From the NCBI RefSeq assembly GCF_900091855.1, contig NZ_FMCH01000504.1:1-56701 (forward strand): a DNA stretch of 56,701 nt, in the 5' to 3' direction. Origin of the DNA: Streptomyces sp. DvalAA-14 (GTDB taxonomy: Bacteria > Actinomycetota > Actinomycetes > Streptomycetales > Streptomycetaceae). Shown piece after piece: positions 8,502 through 17,071 of the stretch. The notes under the pieces are model-generated. The model was not told the DNA's origin. It saw only the letters and a list, made by a program, of their open reading frames with translations, and did no database searches. The position numbers were made by a program, and so were the translations under genes. Each line of letters begins with the position of its first letter. Positions within the stretch are counted from its first letter, which is position 1.

Positions 8502-8679
8502 GGCGCGTTCTCCTTCGGCGACCTGTGAATGGTTTGCGTTATATGTCCGAGTTTAGGGGCGCGCCCCGTCGCTCCACGTCCGCCCCGCGTCGCACCGGTC
8601 GGCCCGATCACCTGGGCCCGAGTCGGCGCCGTGGAAGCGCGTCGAGAGCGGCGGTCAGCGCTCACCCTCGGCACGTGCG

Positions 8680-9930
8680 TCAACCTACGGCGTGCGGTGA
8701 ACGGCTCATGGCCGCGATGCCGGCGGTCGCCACCAGGCCGTACACAGCGGGCGCGAAGAACACATGCGGCAGTCCGAGCAGCCCCACGCCGAGGCTGCCG
8801 GTGAGTCCGCCCAGCGCGCTGGCGATCGCGGTCGAGCTCATGAAGACGGCCGAGGCGGTCGCGACGGCTTGGGGCAGCAGGCGTTGGGCGACGATGATTC
8901 CCAGGGCCGCGAACACGCCCCACACCCCGCCCATGAAGATCTGCCCGGCGAACATGCCGATCGCGCTGCCGGTCAGGGCGAAGCAGAGGTTCGCGCAGAC
9001 GCCGAAGGCGGCGCCGAACACCATCAGGCGCATCATCCCGATCCGGCGGGCGACCACCACGGCCACCGGCATCAGGATCAGCTCGATCAGCGGCTGGATG
9101 CCGATCACCGCGCCACTGACCGCCGTCGGGAGGTGCAGGTCGTTGTGCATGTAGATCGTCAGATAGCCGTACTTGATCGGCTCGCCGGCGTAGACCAGCA
9201 CGTACAGCCCGGTGAACGTCAGCAGGGGCAGCACGGCCCGCCTCCCCAGGCGCCGCCCGGGGCGTTCGGCCGGTGGTTCCGCTTCGGACACGGCTGTCGG
9301 CTCGGCACGCGATCCGCCACGGCGTTCACGCGCGAAGCCCATGGGGACGATCTGCGCGAGAGTGCACACCCCGGTGGCCAGGAGCATCGCCCGCGGACCG
9401 GCGGCGGTCGCCAGCAGCGAGCCGGCGACCGGGCCGACGATCCAGCCGGCCGTCAGCGCCATGCGCACGACCGAGACGACCTCGTCGCCCACTGAGCTGC
9501 CGGCGGCCTGCAGATCGTCATGCACCGCGGCGAACAGCTGCGAGCCGGCGGCACCGGAGAACGCCAGCACCACGGCGCTGATCACGAAGGGCATCCACAC
9601 CTGGTGTGCCAGCGCCATGGCGGACCAGCCGAGAAATCCCGCCAGGGCGCACAGCCGGAAGAGCCCCAACCGTCGGCCCGTACGGTCCGAGCGGGCGCCG
9701 ATGAAGTATCCGGCGACAGGGGCGGTGATGCTCGTGAGGTAGTACAGGCCGGCCGTGGCCAACGAGACATGCAGGTCGTCGACGAGGAACAAGGTGATCT
9801 GCGGTGCAGCGGCAGACGTGCCCAGCCCGGACAGGAACAGCGCGACGGTCGCGCCGCGGTGCAGCGGCGAGTTCCACACCGACCGCAGTGCGGACGGAGC
9901 GGCCGCGACATCGGCCGGTACGGATGACAA
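8680..9930 (-). CDS. MFS transporter, sugar-efflux (SetA)-like
   Basis: 416 aa with about twelve hydrophobic segments and a central loop rich in Arg, Glu and Pro (GGSRAEPTAVSEAEPPAERP) near residue 200-225. The MFS loop 2-3 motif is present as GYFIGARSDRTGRR. Overall spacing and the FLVDDLHVSLATAGLYY region are those of sugar-efflux (Set) exporters. TTG 9930 is preferred because GGGAG stands six bases upstream; GTG 9966 is an in-frame alternative without a good site. The frame stays open far upstream, but that part lies across the opposite-strand PH gene and is not coding. Substrate unknown. Confidence 0.75.
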   Translation of the reverse strand: MSSVPADVAAAPSALRSVWNSPLHRGATVALFLSGLGTSAAAPQITLFLVDDLHVSLATAGLYYLTSITAPVAGYFIGARSDRTGRRLGLFRLCALAGFLGWSAMALAHQVWMPFVISAVVLAFSGAAGSQLFAAVHDDLQAAGSSVGDEVVSVVRMALTAGWIVGPVAGSLLATAAGPRAMLLATGVCTLAQIVPMGFARERRGGSRAEPTAVSEAEPPAERPGRRLGRRAVLPLLTFTGLYVLVYAGEPIKYGYLTIYMHNDLHLPTAVSGAVIGIQPLIELILMPVAVVVARRIGMMRLMVFGAAFGVCANLCFALTGSAIGMFAGQIFMGGVWGVFAALGIIVAQRLLPQAVATASAVFMSSTAIASALGGLTGSLGVGLLGLPHVFFAPAVYGLVATAGIAAMSRSPHAVG

Positions 9931-9983
9931 GGCAGGCTCCCGGGGGATCGGGTCACAGGAGGCCACACCGTATCTTTGAACAT

Positions 9984-10006
9984 AACGAACAGCAACAGTG
10001 TTCGTT
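9984..10006. promoter_or_regulatory. Candidate operator for the MFS exporter gene
   Basis: A perfect dyad, AACGAACA-N7-TGTTCGTT (eight-base arms), lies 54 bases upstream of the TTG start of the MFS gene and 183 bases upstream of the PH-domain gene on the other strand. Its size and symmetry fit a GntR- or TetR-class repressor, but no regulator gene is adjacent. Confidence 0.5.
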
Positions 10007-10188
10007 GTCTCATGGCGGGGACGGGCCTTGTGTTTGGACTGCGGCTGGCCCGAAACCGGGAGCCGGACCACAGGCCGCCGGCGCACCCACGCGGCATCGG
10101 CGGGCGTCACGGCCGCCCGGGGCGCGGCAACGTGCCACTTGTAGGCTGCCGTTCCGCGAATGTCACCTCCGGAAAGCTGGTAACTCTC

Positions 10189-10611
10189 GTGACCACACTG
10201 CGTTTCACTCTTCCCCCGGCGCAGAACTGGGCCCCGGTCATCGGGGCCGGCGTCATGCTGGCGGTCGCCGGCGGGGCGGCCGCACTCGGAGGTGTCGGCT
10301 TCGCCATTCCCGTCGCACTGATCGCCCTCATCTTGCTGGTGGTCTACTTCCTGGTGATGTTCGGCTCGTACGGGCAGTTCGACGAGGACGGCATACGCTC
10401 CCGGCGGGGCATCTTCCGGAACCATCTGACCTGGGCGGAGGTGCGCGAGGTGAAGCTCGACCCCAAGTCCGGTCAGTGCCTGATGGCTTACAAGAACCAC
10501 GGCCGGCCCTTCAAGATCGGTGCCCCCGTCAGTGGCGGCTTCTCGCAGGACCCGCAGTACCGGGCCAAAGTCGCCCAGATCCTGGAATTCACCCGGAGCC
10601 ACCTGGGATGA
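10189..10611 (+). CDS. PH-domain-like membrane protein
   Basis: 140 aa. Two hydrophobic segments near residues 15-55 (VIGAGVMLAVAGGAAALGG and PVALIALILLVVYFLV) are followed by a soluble part, FDEDGIRSRRGIFRNHLTWAEVREVKL, typical of bacterial PH-like (bPH) domains of actinobacteria. Function is unknown; these proteins often sit at the membrane. GTG 10189 is chosen because everything upstream in the frame lacks coding character; the ribosome site (GGAAAG) is rather distant. A hairpin directly after the stop probably ends transcription. Confidence 0.65.
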   Translation: MTTLRFTLPPAQNWAPVIGAGVMLAVAGGAAALGGVGFAIPVALIALILLVVYFLVMFGSYGQFDEDGIRSRRGIFRNHLTWAEVREVKLDPKSGQCLMAYKNHGRPFKIGAPVSGGFSQDPQYRAKVAQILEFTRSHLG

Positions 10612-10612
10612 G

Positions 10613-10636
10613 CCCCACCGGATGTCCCCGGTGGGG
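10613..10636 (+). terminator. Terminator hairpin after the PH-domain gene
   Basis: CCCCACCGG and CCGGTGGGG form a nine-base perfect stem with a six-base loop two bases after the stop. No T-run follows, as is usual in Streptomyces. Confidence 0.6.
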
Positions 10637-11017
10637 GCGGCCGAGCCGAGAAGAAGCCCGCCGCCGTTCCGCTGCACGGAAGGTCGTCTTGCCGCGGCGG
10701 TGTGATCCAGTGATGCTGGGCCGATGCCAGGACAGCGCAGGCGGCGCCGACGACAGGACCAGGGGCGCCGGGACACCAGTGGGTCGGCTGAGCCGACCGA
10801 CCACCTAGCGCTTGAGCCCTGGTCGTGGCGGATCCGGACCCGGAGCCCGCCCCTGGCTCGGGGTCGCCCCGATCATCGATCGTGTGGCTTCGGGGCGGAC
10901 CGCGCCGGCCATCGGCGCCGCACTGATGGGATCCGACCGTTACCGTTCAGGCGCACGCCCGCCGGCCTTCCCGTGTCAGGCTTGCCAGACCGACAACTGT
11001 TCGACTCTGGAGCGTTC
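10637..11017. other. Non-coding stretch before the STAS gene
   Basis: Short open frames exist on both strands but none has a ribosome site or recognisable product. The final 20 bases carry the ribosome site of the STAS gene. I see no repeat or strong operator here. Confidence 0.4.
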
Positions 11018-11380
11018 ATGGACTCTTCCGCCGGTTCCGCGTCCCGGCGCGGACCACTGCTGGCGGTGACCTGCGCCCTGGGAGAGCCGAGTGTCGTCAC
11101 TGTCACCGGTGAGGCCGACCTGGACGGCCTCACCCTGCTGCAGGACGCGGTGGACCGCGCGCTGCGTCACCATCCCCATCTGGTCTTCAACCTGGCCGGT
11201 GTGGCCTTCGCGGACTCCACCTTCCTCAGCCTGCTCGTCCAGACCCGGCTGACCGCCCTGGAACAGGGCGGAAGCGTGCGTCTGCTCGCACCGAGCAGCA
11301 GCGTCCACCACCTGCTGAGCCTGACCGGCGCGCTCGCCCTGTTCCCGGTGATCACCCCCGAGCAGCTCAAGCAGCCCTGA
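11018..11380 (+). CDS. Anti-sigma factor antagonist (STAS domain)
   Basis: 120 aa, a single STAS domain. The family phosphorylation loop, usually DSSGL, appears as FADSTFLSLL near residue 70, with a Ser in the right place; VTVTGEADLDGLTLLQDAV forms the first strand and helix. Such proteins bind and neutralise an anti-sigma kinase when unphosphorylated, freeing an alternative sigma factor. GGAG six bases before ATG 11018 supports the start. The converging neighbour encodes an anti-sigma-kinase-like ATPase, so the two may be partners although they are on opposite strands and overlap. Confidence 0.85.
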   Translation: MDSSAGSASRRGPLLAVTCALGEPSVVTVTGEADLDGLTLLQDAVDRALRHHPHLVFNLAGVAFADSTFLSLLVQTRLTALEQGGSVRLLAPSSSVHHLLSLTGALALFPVITPEQLKQP

Positions 11381-11817
11381 GCGGCGCCCCGCAGGCCGGT
11401 CGGCCGTGATCCGGCGGCCGGCGCGGGCGCCGGCAGGGCGCCTGCCGCGGCGAGGTCGGCCCACACCTGCTTGCCGCCGAGGTAGGGCACCACGCCCCAC
11501 GATCCGGCCAGCCGGTCCACGATCACCAGTCCCCGCCCACCGGCCGCCCGCGGCGACGGAACGGGCTGGGCACGGGAGTCGTCCCGGACCATGATCCGCA
11601 GGCGCCGCGCGTCGAAGATCAGCGTCAAGCCCACCACGCCACCCGCGTACCGCAGGGCGTTGGTCACCAGTTCCGACACCAGCAGGGCGACCGCCGCGTC
11701 GTCCGGGCGCCAGCGCGTCGGCCACGCGAAGCCCGACACCTGCTCACTGGCCCAGGTCCGGGCCCGCCGCACCTCGCCCGGGGCCGTGGACACCGCGAGG
11801 AATCGTTCAACCACCAC
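11167..11817 (-). CDS. ATP-binding anti-sigma kinase-like protein (HATPase_c) with an antisense tail
   Basis: 216 aa. Residues 1-130 are a complete RsbW/SpoIIAB-like GHKL domain: N-box ELVTNALRYA, MVRDDSRAQP (G1-like) and GGRGLVIVDRLAGSWG (G2). Streptomyces proteins of this kind normally end soon after GKQVWADL. Here no stop occurs, and about 75 more residues, low in complexity and rich in Arg/Ser/Pro, are read through the opposite strand of the STAS gene (overlap 11167-11380). Either the stop codon was lost or the tail is tolerated. GTG 11817 is preceded by AAGGACGG. No sigma factor gene is adjacent. Confidence 0.75.
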   Translation of the reverse strand: MVVERFLAVSTAPGEVRRARTWASEQVSGFAWPTRWRPDDAAVALLVSELVTNALRYAGGVVGLTLIFDARRLRIMVRDDSRAQPVPSPRAAGGRGLVIVDRLAGSWGVVPYLGGKQVWADLAAAGALPAPAPAAGSRPTGLRGAAQGCLSCSGVITGNRASAPVRLSRWWTLLLGASRRTLPPCSRAVSRVWTSRLRKVESAKATPARLKTRWGW

Positions 11818-12261
11818 TGGTCACCGTCCTTCCACCTTGCTGGACTACCGGCAGGGGGCGGACCGGTCGCGTCTCACTACGGAGCCTGCCCCCGGTTCAC
11901 CACCACATCAGCTTCGGGCCGGCAGGGTCTTGGCACGGTCTTGGTCCGCAGCCTAGGTCGCGAGGCCACAGCTTTGCTACAGGCGGCCGCGCGGCGGCTT
12001 CCGTGCGAGTCCCCGGAAAGCGGCCGGGGGTGCCGGCGGGGAGCGCAGGGGCCACGGGGCGCCGCTGCCCGGCCACCTGGCGCTTCGAGGTCGACCACCG
12101 ACACATGGCAGACGCCGCCCACCGGCTCGTAAGCTACATCCGCAGCACCGTACGGCTACTGGAGCCTTCCGGTGCGGCAGGCGGCAGCAACGTCGGTGGC
12201 ACAGCGGATCCCGAGCGACTGAGGCCCCATGGCACGGAGTTCGGCTTCGGAAGGACCGCAC
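11818..12261. other. Non-coding stretch
   Basis: Short open frames on both strands overlap each other and lack ribosome sites or recognisable motifs; I would not call any of them. This region should hold the divergent promoters of the ATP-binding protein gene and of the gene at 12262. Confidence 0.4.
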
Positions 12262-12684
12262 GTGGTGACAGAGCGTGATCTTGTGATCGGTTACATCGAC
12301 GATCTCCACGCGGTCGGTGTGGCCGTGCGAGCGGCCATCACCCCGCTCGAACGGCTGGCCGACGTGCTCGGCCTGGTCCGTTCGCACCGGATCATCAGCG
12401 GGAGCGGTGAAATCGGCGCCTACTCCTACCGGGTTCACGGAGCTGGCTGCCTCTTCATCACCGACAACGGCACCGAGATCGACGTGGACTTCGCAGCCGA
12501 CGGCAGGGAGATCTTCGATTTCTGGCGGCTGCGCTGCTACGGGCGGAGTTTGCCTGAGCCCCATGACCCCACTGAGGAGGACCTGCGGTCCGCGGTGGAG
12601 TCGCTGAAGCCACCGCTGGTCGAGGTGCGGCCGGGGTGGTTCAGCGTGGCTGAAGCCGGGGCTTCGGCGCGAGGCCGGGCATGA
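12262..12684 (+). CDS. Hypothetical protein, possibly DUF6896
   Basis: About 140 aa, soluble, acidic in the middle. The stretch from YSYRVHGAGCLF through EIDVDFAADGREIFDFWRLRCYG has the look of the DUF6896 family (His-Gly-x-Gly-Cys, then an acidic strand and a Phe-Asp-x-Trp-Arg-Leu element); this is from memory and not certain. Members are often single genes, and some sit beside polymorphic toxins as possible immunity proteins, but no toxin gene is nearby. GTG 12262 has GGAAGGA six bases upstream; ATG 12229 and GTG 12265 are alternatives. Confidence 0.6.
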   Translation: MVTERDLVIGYIDDLHAVGVAVRAAITPLERLADVLGLVRSHRIISGSGEIGAYSYRVHGAGCLFITDNGTEIDVDFAADGREIFDFWRLRCYGRSLPEPHDPTEEDLRSAVESLKPPLVEVRPGWFSVAEAGASARGRA

Positions 12685-12794
12685 CGGCCGGGAGCGTGCA
12701 GCCCGACAGGACGCACCCACGCCCGCGTCGGGCCGCTCAGGAGTGGCCGCACGGCGCCGACAGCGGGACCGGACCGAAGCCGGTGTGTCCGGCC

Positions 12795-12980
12795 CCGACG
12801 CCAAACTCAACTTCGTGCCGAACGACATGACGTGACGCCGGCGATCCGCTGCTGGACGCGATCCCCCGAGTGTGGGGGTTCGGGGATGTCCGCGCAGCAA
12901 GCCCGAGCGCATGTCCGCCGACCGCGGCTACCGCTACGCCAAGTACCGCCGACACCCGCGACGGCAGGGACCGGGCCGCC
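12795..12980 (+). mobile_element. Decayed IS5-family transposase fragment
   Basis: Pieces of an IS5-type DDE transposase can be read in different frames: VPNDMT (from a normal NDVTQ motif), LLDAIPRVWGFGDVR and, one frame over, KPERMSADRGYRYAKYRR, which matches the family segment around the second catalytic Asp (ADRGYD.KYRR). At least two frameshifts and missing ends show that it is dead. No inverted repeats are recognisable. Confidence 0.7.
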
Positions 12981-13105
12981 GGCCCCTGCGAAGCAGCCAG
13001 CGCACCCCGACCCGGAGAAGGGATCTCCCGGCCCCGCAGCACGCGTGGGCGCTCTGGCTGCGCCGGGCGGCCGGCGATGTGCCGGGTTCTTCCCGCGTGG
13101 GGGTC

Positions 13106-13921
13106 TCAGCGGGCGCGGGCGAGGAAGACGTCGGTGGCCTGGAGCAGATCGATTCCGCCGCCGTGGGCGTCGAGCAGGCGGCCGGCTTCGGCGAGGGCGG
13201 CTTCACGGCGTGGGGAGGGCAGGTTGCGGTAGGCGGACAGCGAAGTGAGGTAGCCGAGGTAGCGGTCGGTGTCGTACCGCAGATTCTCCTGGAACCGCAC
13301 CGAACGCCGGTCGCTGAAGCGGCCGTCGCGGCGGCACTCGGCGTCCGGCCAGGCCTGATCCCAACTCCCGGGCTCGCCGCCGCCGATGTCGGAGGCCAGG
13401 AAGCGGTGCGGCGACCCGGTGACCCCGTGGCGGTCGCCGATGGCGGCGAGTTCGGCGCGCAGTCCGGCGTCGTGTATCCCGTGCGGGTTTCGGACCAGCG
13501 CTACGGCCCCGCCGGGTGCGAGCGCGGCGTGGACCAGGTCCCAGCGCCGGTCGTGGTCCACGAAGTGCCAGGAGGAGGCGGCGAGCAGCAAACCGTACCG
13601 CCGCCCGCCGGACTGCCACTGCTCGAAGTCGCCGACCTCGACCCGGACGTTCGGATACCCGGCGGTGTTGCGTCGCAGCACCTCGGCCATGCGCGCGTCG
13701 GGCTCGACGCACACCAGCGGGATCCCCCGCGCGGCGAACGGCACGGTGGCCTTGCCGGTACCCGCGCCGACTTCCACTGCCGCACGGTCTCCGAGTGCCG
13801 CATACGCCAGCACCTCCGTGACCATCGCGTCCGAGTAGCCGGGACGGGCGGCATCGTAGAGTTCGGCCACCTCACCGAAGACCCTGCCACGAGCCGTGCC
13901 GGCGTCGTCCTCCGGAGCCAT
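13106..13921 (-). CDS. Class I SAM-dependent methyltransferase
   Basis: 271 aa. After an N-terminal YDAARPGYSDAMV segment comes motif I, AVEVGAGTGKATVPFA, then motif II acidic VCVEPDARM and a post-I DFEQWQ; SSWHFVDHDRRWDLV lies where motif IV is expected. This is the layout of the small-molecule methyltransferases annotated near UbiE/trans-aconitate methyltransferase in Streptomyces. The C-terminal RRSVRFQENLRYDTDRYLGYLTSLSAYRNL is common to this subgroup. ATG 13921 with GGGGGG upstream is the start. No neighbouring biosynthetic genes indicate the substrate. Confidence 0.85.
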   Translation of the reverse strand: MAPEDDAGTARGRVFGEVAELYDAARPGYSDAMVTEVLAYAALGDRAAVEVGAGTGKATVPFAARGIPLVCVEPDARMAEVLRRNTAGYPNVRVEVGDFEQWQSGGRRYGLLLAASSWHFVDHDRRWDLVHAALAPGGAVALVRNPHGIHDAGLRAELAAIGDRHGVTGSPHRFLASDIGGGEPGSWDQAWPDAECRRDGRFSDRRSVRFQENLRYDTDRYLGYLTSLSAYRNLPSPRREAALAEAGRLLDAHGGGIDLLQATDVFLARAR

Positions 13922-14185
13922 GAGCCCCCCTTCGACTTGCTGATCCGCCGGCGGCCACCTTACTGACCGCGCTTCGTCACGGGCCGCCGCCGAAGTACCG
14001 CGGCCGGTCGTGGACGGCGTGCCGTCGCAGCCGGATCGGGACTGCCACGGCCTCGGATCGCGGGGCCGCCTGCGTGCTGACCGCGTACAGAATGACCGCG
14101 CGCCGGGAGACCGGCCGGGGCCGGTGCCGAGCGGCCGTGCCGCGCAGCACCCCGGGTGTCGGTGGTGGCTGGAAGGCTGGTGTTC

Positions 14186-14455
14186 ATGGATGCCAGGTGG
14201 ATGCAGCGGCGGGTGTACGGAACCGACCACGACGACCCGGACCCCGGGCCGCGGCTCGGCCACGAATACGCCGAACTCGTGGGCGGGGCCCTGGACGGGC
14301 TGCTGCTGGACGTGACCGGCTGGAGCGATTCCGAGCGGACCGGCGGCGCCGGGCTCATGACCGAGATCGGCGCGTACGGTCCCGGCGGAAGAGCGTGGTA
14401 TCGGCCCCGCGCGGGCGACCCGTCGTTCTGGGAGTGGGACGCTGACAGCCCCTGA
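14186..14455 (+). CDS. Small hypothetical protein, 89 aa
   Basis: A small soluble protein, acidic at the N-terminus (DHDDPDPGPRLGHEYAEL) with a Trp-rich end (WYRPRAGDPSFWEWD). No family recognised. Third-position GC is high and GGAAGG lies nine bases before ATG 14186, so it is probably real. Confidence 0.6.
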   Translation: MDARWMQRRVYGTDHDDPDPGPRLGHEYAELVGGALDGLLLDVTGWSDSERTGGAGLMTEIGAYGPGGRAWYRPRAGDPSFWEWDADSP

Positions 14456-15067
14456 CCCTCTTGTCCCGGCCGGTCCGTGCGGTCCGGCCGATTCCGCCTC
14501 GCCGGGGCCGGGCTACTCCGCGTCGGGGCAGCGCAGGCCGGTCCGGCGGGAGAGCGGGGCGGGGCGCGGGGGTGCCCAGGTCCAGCACGGGCCTGCTCGA
14601 GGGTCTGCAGGCCGGGGGATTTCGTGCACCGCGCGGTGCCGGCGCGACGCGCGTTCCGGGCGGGGCCGATCTCGGGTCGGAAGCGGACGGGCTGTTCGAC
14701 CTTCCGGGCCGGAGCGCCTTGCGGCTCGGTGGGCACCTGCTCGTACGGCTGCCCGTCGGTCGGCTCGCCGAGGGTGGCCGGTACGTCGGGCGGGGGAGTC
14801 GGCGGCGGCCAGGAGGGCCGGGAGCCGGCCGTGCTCGCTGCCTTGGCTCGCGGTCCTCGTCGCCCGCGCGGCGCCGGCGCGGACGCCTCAGCCCATTCCC
14901 ACCCTGGCCTGCCGCTGCGGCAGTTCCGTCGACCCGCCGGCGGCTTCCTCCGCGACCCGCTTGCACACCTGGCAGTCGGCGTGTGGCCGACGTCCGAACG
15001 GACCGGCTGACGGTCGCGGGAAGCCGTGAGCGCGCCGACCGTCGTTCTGTGGACGTGAGTTGGCGGT
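14456..15067. other. Low-information GC-rich stretch
   Basis: Long open frames run through on both strands, but all are Arg/Pro/Ala-rich and none has a ribosome site or motif. On the minus strand a short frame ending near 14892 reads HADCQVCKRVAEEAAGG, a Cys-x2-Cys segment that may be a decayed gene end. A dyad of GGCCGG and CCGGCC at the left may be a terminator for the gene ending at 14455. I call no gene. Confidence 0.35.
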
Positions 15068-15229
15068 TCATCGCTTCCGCCGGCAGTAGAGGGCGTAGAG
15101 ATACATCGCCAGCAGGAGCAGGAGAAACACCAGGACGCACACGAGTGCCCCGTGGGTGGAGTGGACGTACTGGCCGAGGCCCCGGCCGCGTCCACTCACG
15201 GCGAGTGGATGCCGCGCTGTATCTGTCAC
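15068..15229 (-). CDS. Small single-pass membrane protein, 53 aa
   Basis: A short open frame reads to one strongly hydrophobic segment (ALVCVLVFLLLLLAMYLYAL) followed by a positive tail CRRKR and stop, an N-out/C-in membrane anchor in appearance. Possible starts are GTG 15229, with GGGGGA about eleven bases upstream, or GTG 15199 without a clear site. The long start overlaps the proposed divergent gene at 15205 by 25 bases, so the two calls compete at their 5' ends. Function unknown. Confidence 0.45.
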   Translation of the reverse strand: MTDTARHPLAVSGRGRGLGQYVHSTHGALVCVLVFLLLLLAMYLYALYCRRKR

Positions 15230-15642
15230 GCCGGACGTTTTCCCCCGTGGAGCGGGTTCAGTGCTACCTGCTCGCCGCCCCGGCCACGAAGGCCCTCGGT
15301 AGGGAGCTGCGCCGCCAAGCCGTCCTCGCCCGCACCGGCAACCGAGGCGCCACCGCGAAGGCCGTCGCGGACGGACTGTGGCAGCGGCTCGGCGACCACG
15401 GCAGAAGCGTCACGGCCAACGAACGGGACCGCCTGCGCCGGGTCAGCGCGCTACGCGGCCACAGCCCGTCCGACTCCCATCCGCCGAGCCACCTACGCTG
15501 CGCCCGGATCGCCGCGGGCCTGCAATTCCCCGCCGCGGTCACCCTCGCCGACGCTGACCCCGACGCCGTTACGATCGACACGGAACGCTCCGCACCCGCC
15601 GCCCGGCTGGCCGCCGCGACGCTCCGCGACATCCATCTCTGA
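15205..15642 (+). CDS. Hypothetical protein, about 145 aa
   Basis: No family recognised. The frame has strong third-position GC bias from about 15250 to its stop, and the product is plausible as a soluble helical protein (VERVQCYLLAAPATKALGREL, later RLRRVSALRGHSP). The start is uncertain: GTG 15205 and GTG 15250 are both possible and neither has a good ribosome site. Confidence 0.5.
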   Translation: MDAALYLSRRTFSPVERVQCYLLAAPATKALGRELRRQAVLARTGNRGATAKAVADGLWQRLGDHGRSVTANERDRLRRVSALRGHSPSDSHPPSHLRCARIAAGLQFPAAVTLADADPDAVTIDTERSAPAARLAAATLRDIHL

Positions 15643-15717
15643 CCGCGGCGGCGCCTCTGCCGCATCCCGCGCGGGGGTCCCCGGTGTGTTTCGTCAAGCC
15701 GAGCGAGGGCGGTTGGT

Positions 15718-16086
15718 ATGACGGTTGGGGATCGGCTGGGGCGGACGGCGGTGCACTATGCCGTTGTTGACGGGGATGCGGCCGGACTGAGCGTGCTGCT
15801 GGCGAGCGGGGCAGACCCGGGGGCGGTTGATGCTTCTGGCTGGACGCCACTGCATTTTGCCGCGCAGGCTCAGGATCTCGATGCGGCCGAGGTGCTTCTG
15901 GGCGCTGGTGCATCCGTCGACGCGGTGGATCGGCAGGGCAATACGCCGTTGTGGAGGGCCGTGTTCTGCTGTCGTGGGGACGGTTCGATGATTCGGGTGC
16001 TGCTGGAGGCCGGTGCCGATCCCAGCCTGGTGAACGCGCACGGGATCAGTCCGCGGTGCACCGCGACCACCGCGGCCGGCGACTGA
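15718..16086 (+). CDS. Ankyrin-repeat protein
   Basis: 122 aa. Three ankyrin repeats are plain: GRTAVHYAVVDGDAAGLSVLL, GWTPLHFAAQAQDLDAAEVLL and GNTPLWRAVFCCRGDGSMIRVLL, each ending in a GADP or GASVDA turn. Related Streptomyces proteins of this size continue after a SPRELA-like element with a last helix; here the frame becomes SPRCTATTAAGD and stops, which suggests a small 3' change. GAGGGCGG before ATG 15718 supports the start. Likely a protein-binding module; partner unknown. Confidence 0.75.
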   Translation: MTVGDRLGRTAVHYAVVDGDAAGLSVLLASGADPGAVDASGWTPLHFAAQAQDLDAAEVLLGAGASVDAVDRQGNTPLWRAVFCCRGDGSMIRVLLEAGADPSLVNAHGISPRCTATTAAGD

Positions 16087-16161
16087 AGCGGTTGGCTGAC
16101 ACCACGGCCCGGCCGGGGCCAAAGCAGTACAGGGGATGGCCCATGGCAGCCTGAGCCGTCG

Positions 16162-16770
16162 TCAGACCCCCGGTGGTGCCGCGGCCCGGAACCGCTCCTG
16201 GTGGACCGGCTCGGACAAGGGCTGCCACTCCCGCCTGATCAGCCCGTAGACCCACGAGTCGGAGACCTCGCCGTTGACGACGCAGTCTTCCCGCTGCGTC
16301 CCCTCCCGCACGAAGCCGAGTTTCTCCAGCACGCGGGCAGAAGCCACGTTGCGCGTATCGGTCTCGGCCTGGACGCGGTTGAGGTCCAGCGTGCCGAATG
16401 CCCACCGCAGCAGAGCGCGCGCGGCCTCGGTCGCGTAGCCGTGGCCCCACGCGGCATTGTCGAAGCAGTAGCCGAGCGACGCGCTGCGGTAGTCCGGATT
16501 CCACCTGTTCAGACTGCACCAGCCGATGAACGCCCCGTCGGAGAGACGATCCACGGCCAGCCGCGCCCCGGTGCCCTCCTGCGCCATCCGTCGGCAAGCC
16601 GCGATGAACCCCTCGGCGCGTACAGGTTCGCTCCACGGTGGCGCGTCCCAATAGCGCAGTACGTAGGCACTGCTGTGCAGAGCGAAGAGGTCGTTCGCAT
16701 CCGCGTCCTCGAAGGCACGCAGTCGAAGGCGGGCGGTGTGCAGCGAGGGAGTGGGCAGCGACGTCGTCAT
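16162..16770 (-). CDS. GNAT-family N-acetyltransferase (RimJ/RimL type)
   Basis: 202 aa. N-terminal LHTARLRLRAFEDADANDLF, then GAFIGWCSLNRW, the acetyl-CoA loop ASLGYCFDNAAWGHGYATEAARALLRWAF and the closing DTRNVASARVLEKLGFVREG are the standard RimJ/RimL pattern (Acetyltransf_3). Such enzymes acetylate protein N-termini or small amines. GGGAGGGAAC immediately before ATG 16770 marks the start; the open frame upstream is not coding. It stands alone. Confidence 0.85.
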   Translation of the reverse strand: MTTSLPTPSLHTARLRLRAFEDADANDLFALHSSAYVLRYWDAPPWSEPVRAEGFIAACRRMAQEGTGARLAVDRLSDGAFIGWCSLNRWNPDYRSASLGYCFDNAAWGHGYATEAARALLRWAFGTLDLNRVQAETDTRNVASARVLEKLGFVREGTQREDCVVNGEVSDSWVYGLIRREWQPLSEPVHQERFRAAAPPGV

Positions 16771-17018
16771 GTTCCCTCCCCTGATCGGTGGCCGCCCAAT
16801 CAGACATCCGATGCGGGTCGTTCGCAACGGGTTTCTCGGCGGGGCGGGGCGAATGACGTGTCCGCCCATTGGCTCGACCGAGCGCCGCCGACAGGGCGGC
16901 ACTTGAGGTGATGCCCGGTTCGGCCTTTTCGTTGGGCTGAGCGGCTCGCCTCGCCTGACACCGCCCCCCGCCCCGCGCCGCAGCGGACGTCGGCCGCAGG
17001 TTGGCAGACCCCGGCCCT

Positions 17019-17049
17019 CCGCCCCGCCGACCTGGAGTCGGCGGGGCGG
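17019..17049 (-). terminator. Terminator hairpin downstream of the hydrolase gene
   Basis: A 13-base perfect stem, CCGCCCCGCCGAC with its complement, around the loop CTGGA, begins 23 bases beyond the stop of the hydrolase at 17072. No T-run, as is common in high-GC genomes. Confidence 0.7.
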
Positions 17050-17071
17050 CCGTTACGTCGCCCGGGGAGGG

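Noticed and set aside
12262..12684. Immunity gene of a toxin system
   Set aside because: Suggested only by vague family memory; no toxin-like gene or pairing is present.
14461..15640. 393-codon plus-strand protein spanning the spacer
   Set aside because: The first 250 codons are Arg/Gly/Pro-rich without coding signs; only the last 145 look coding.
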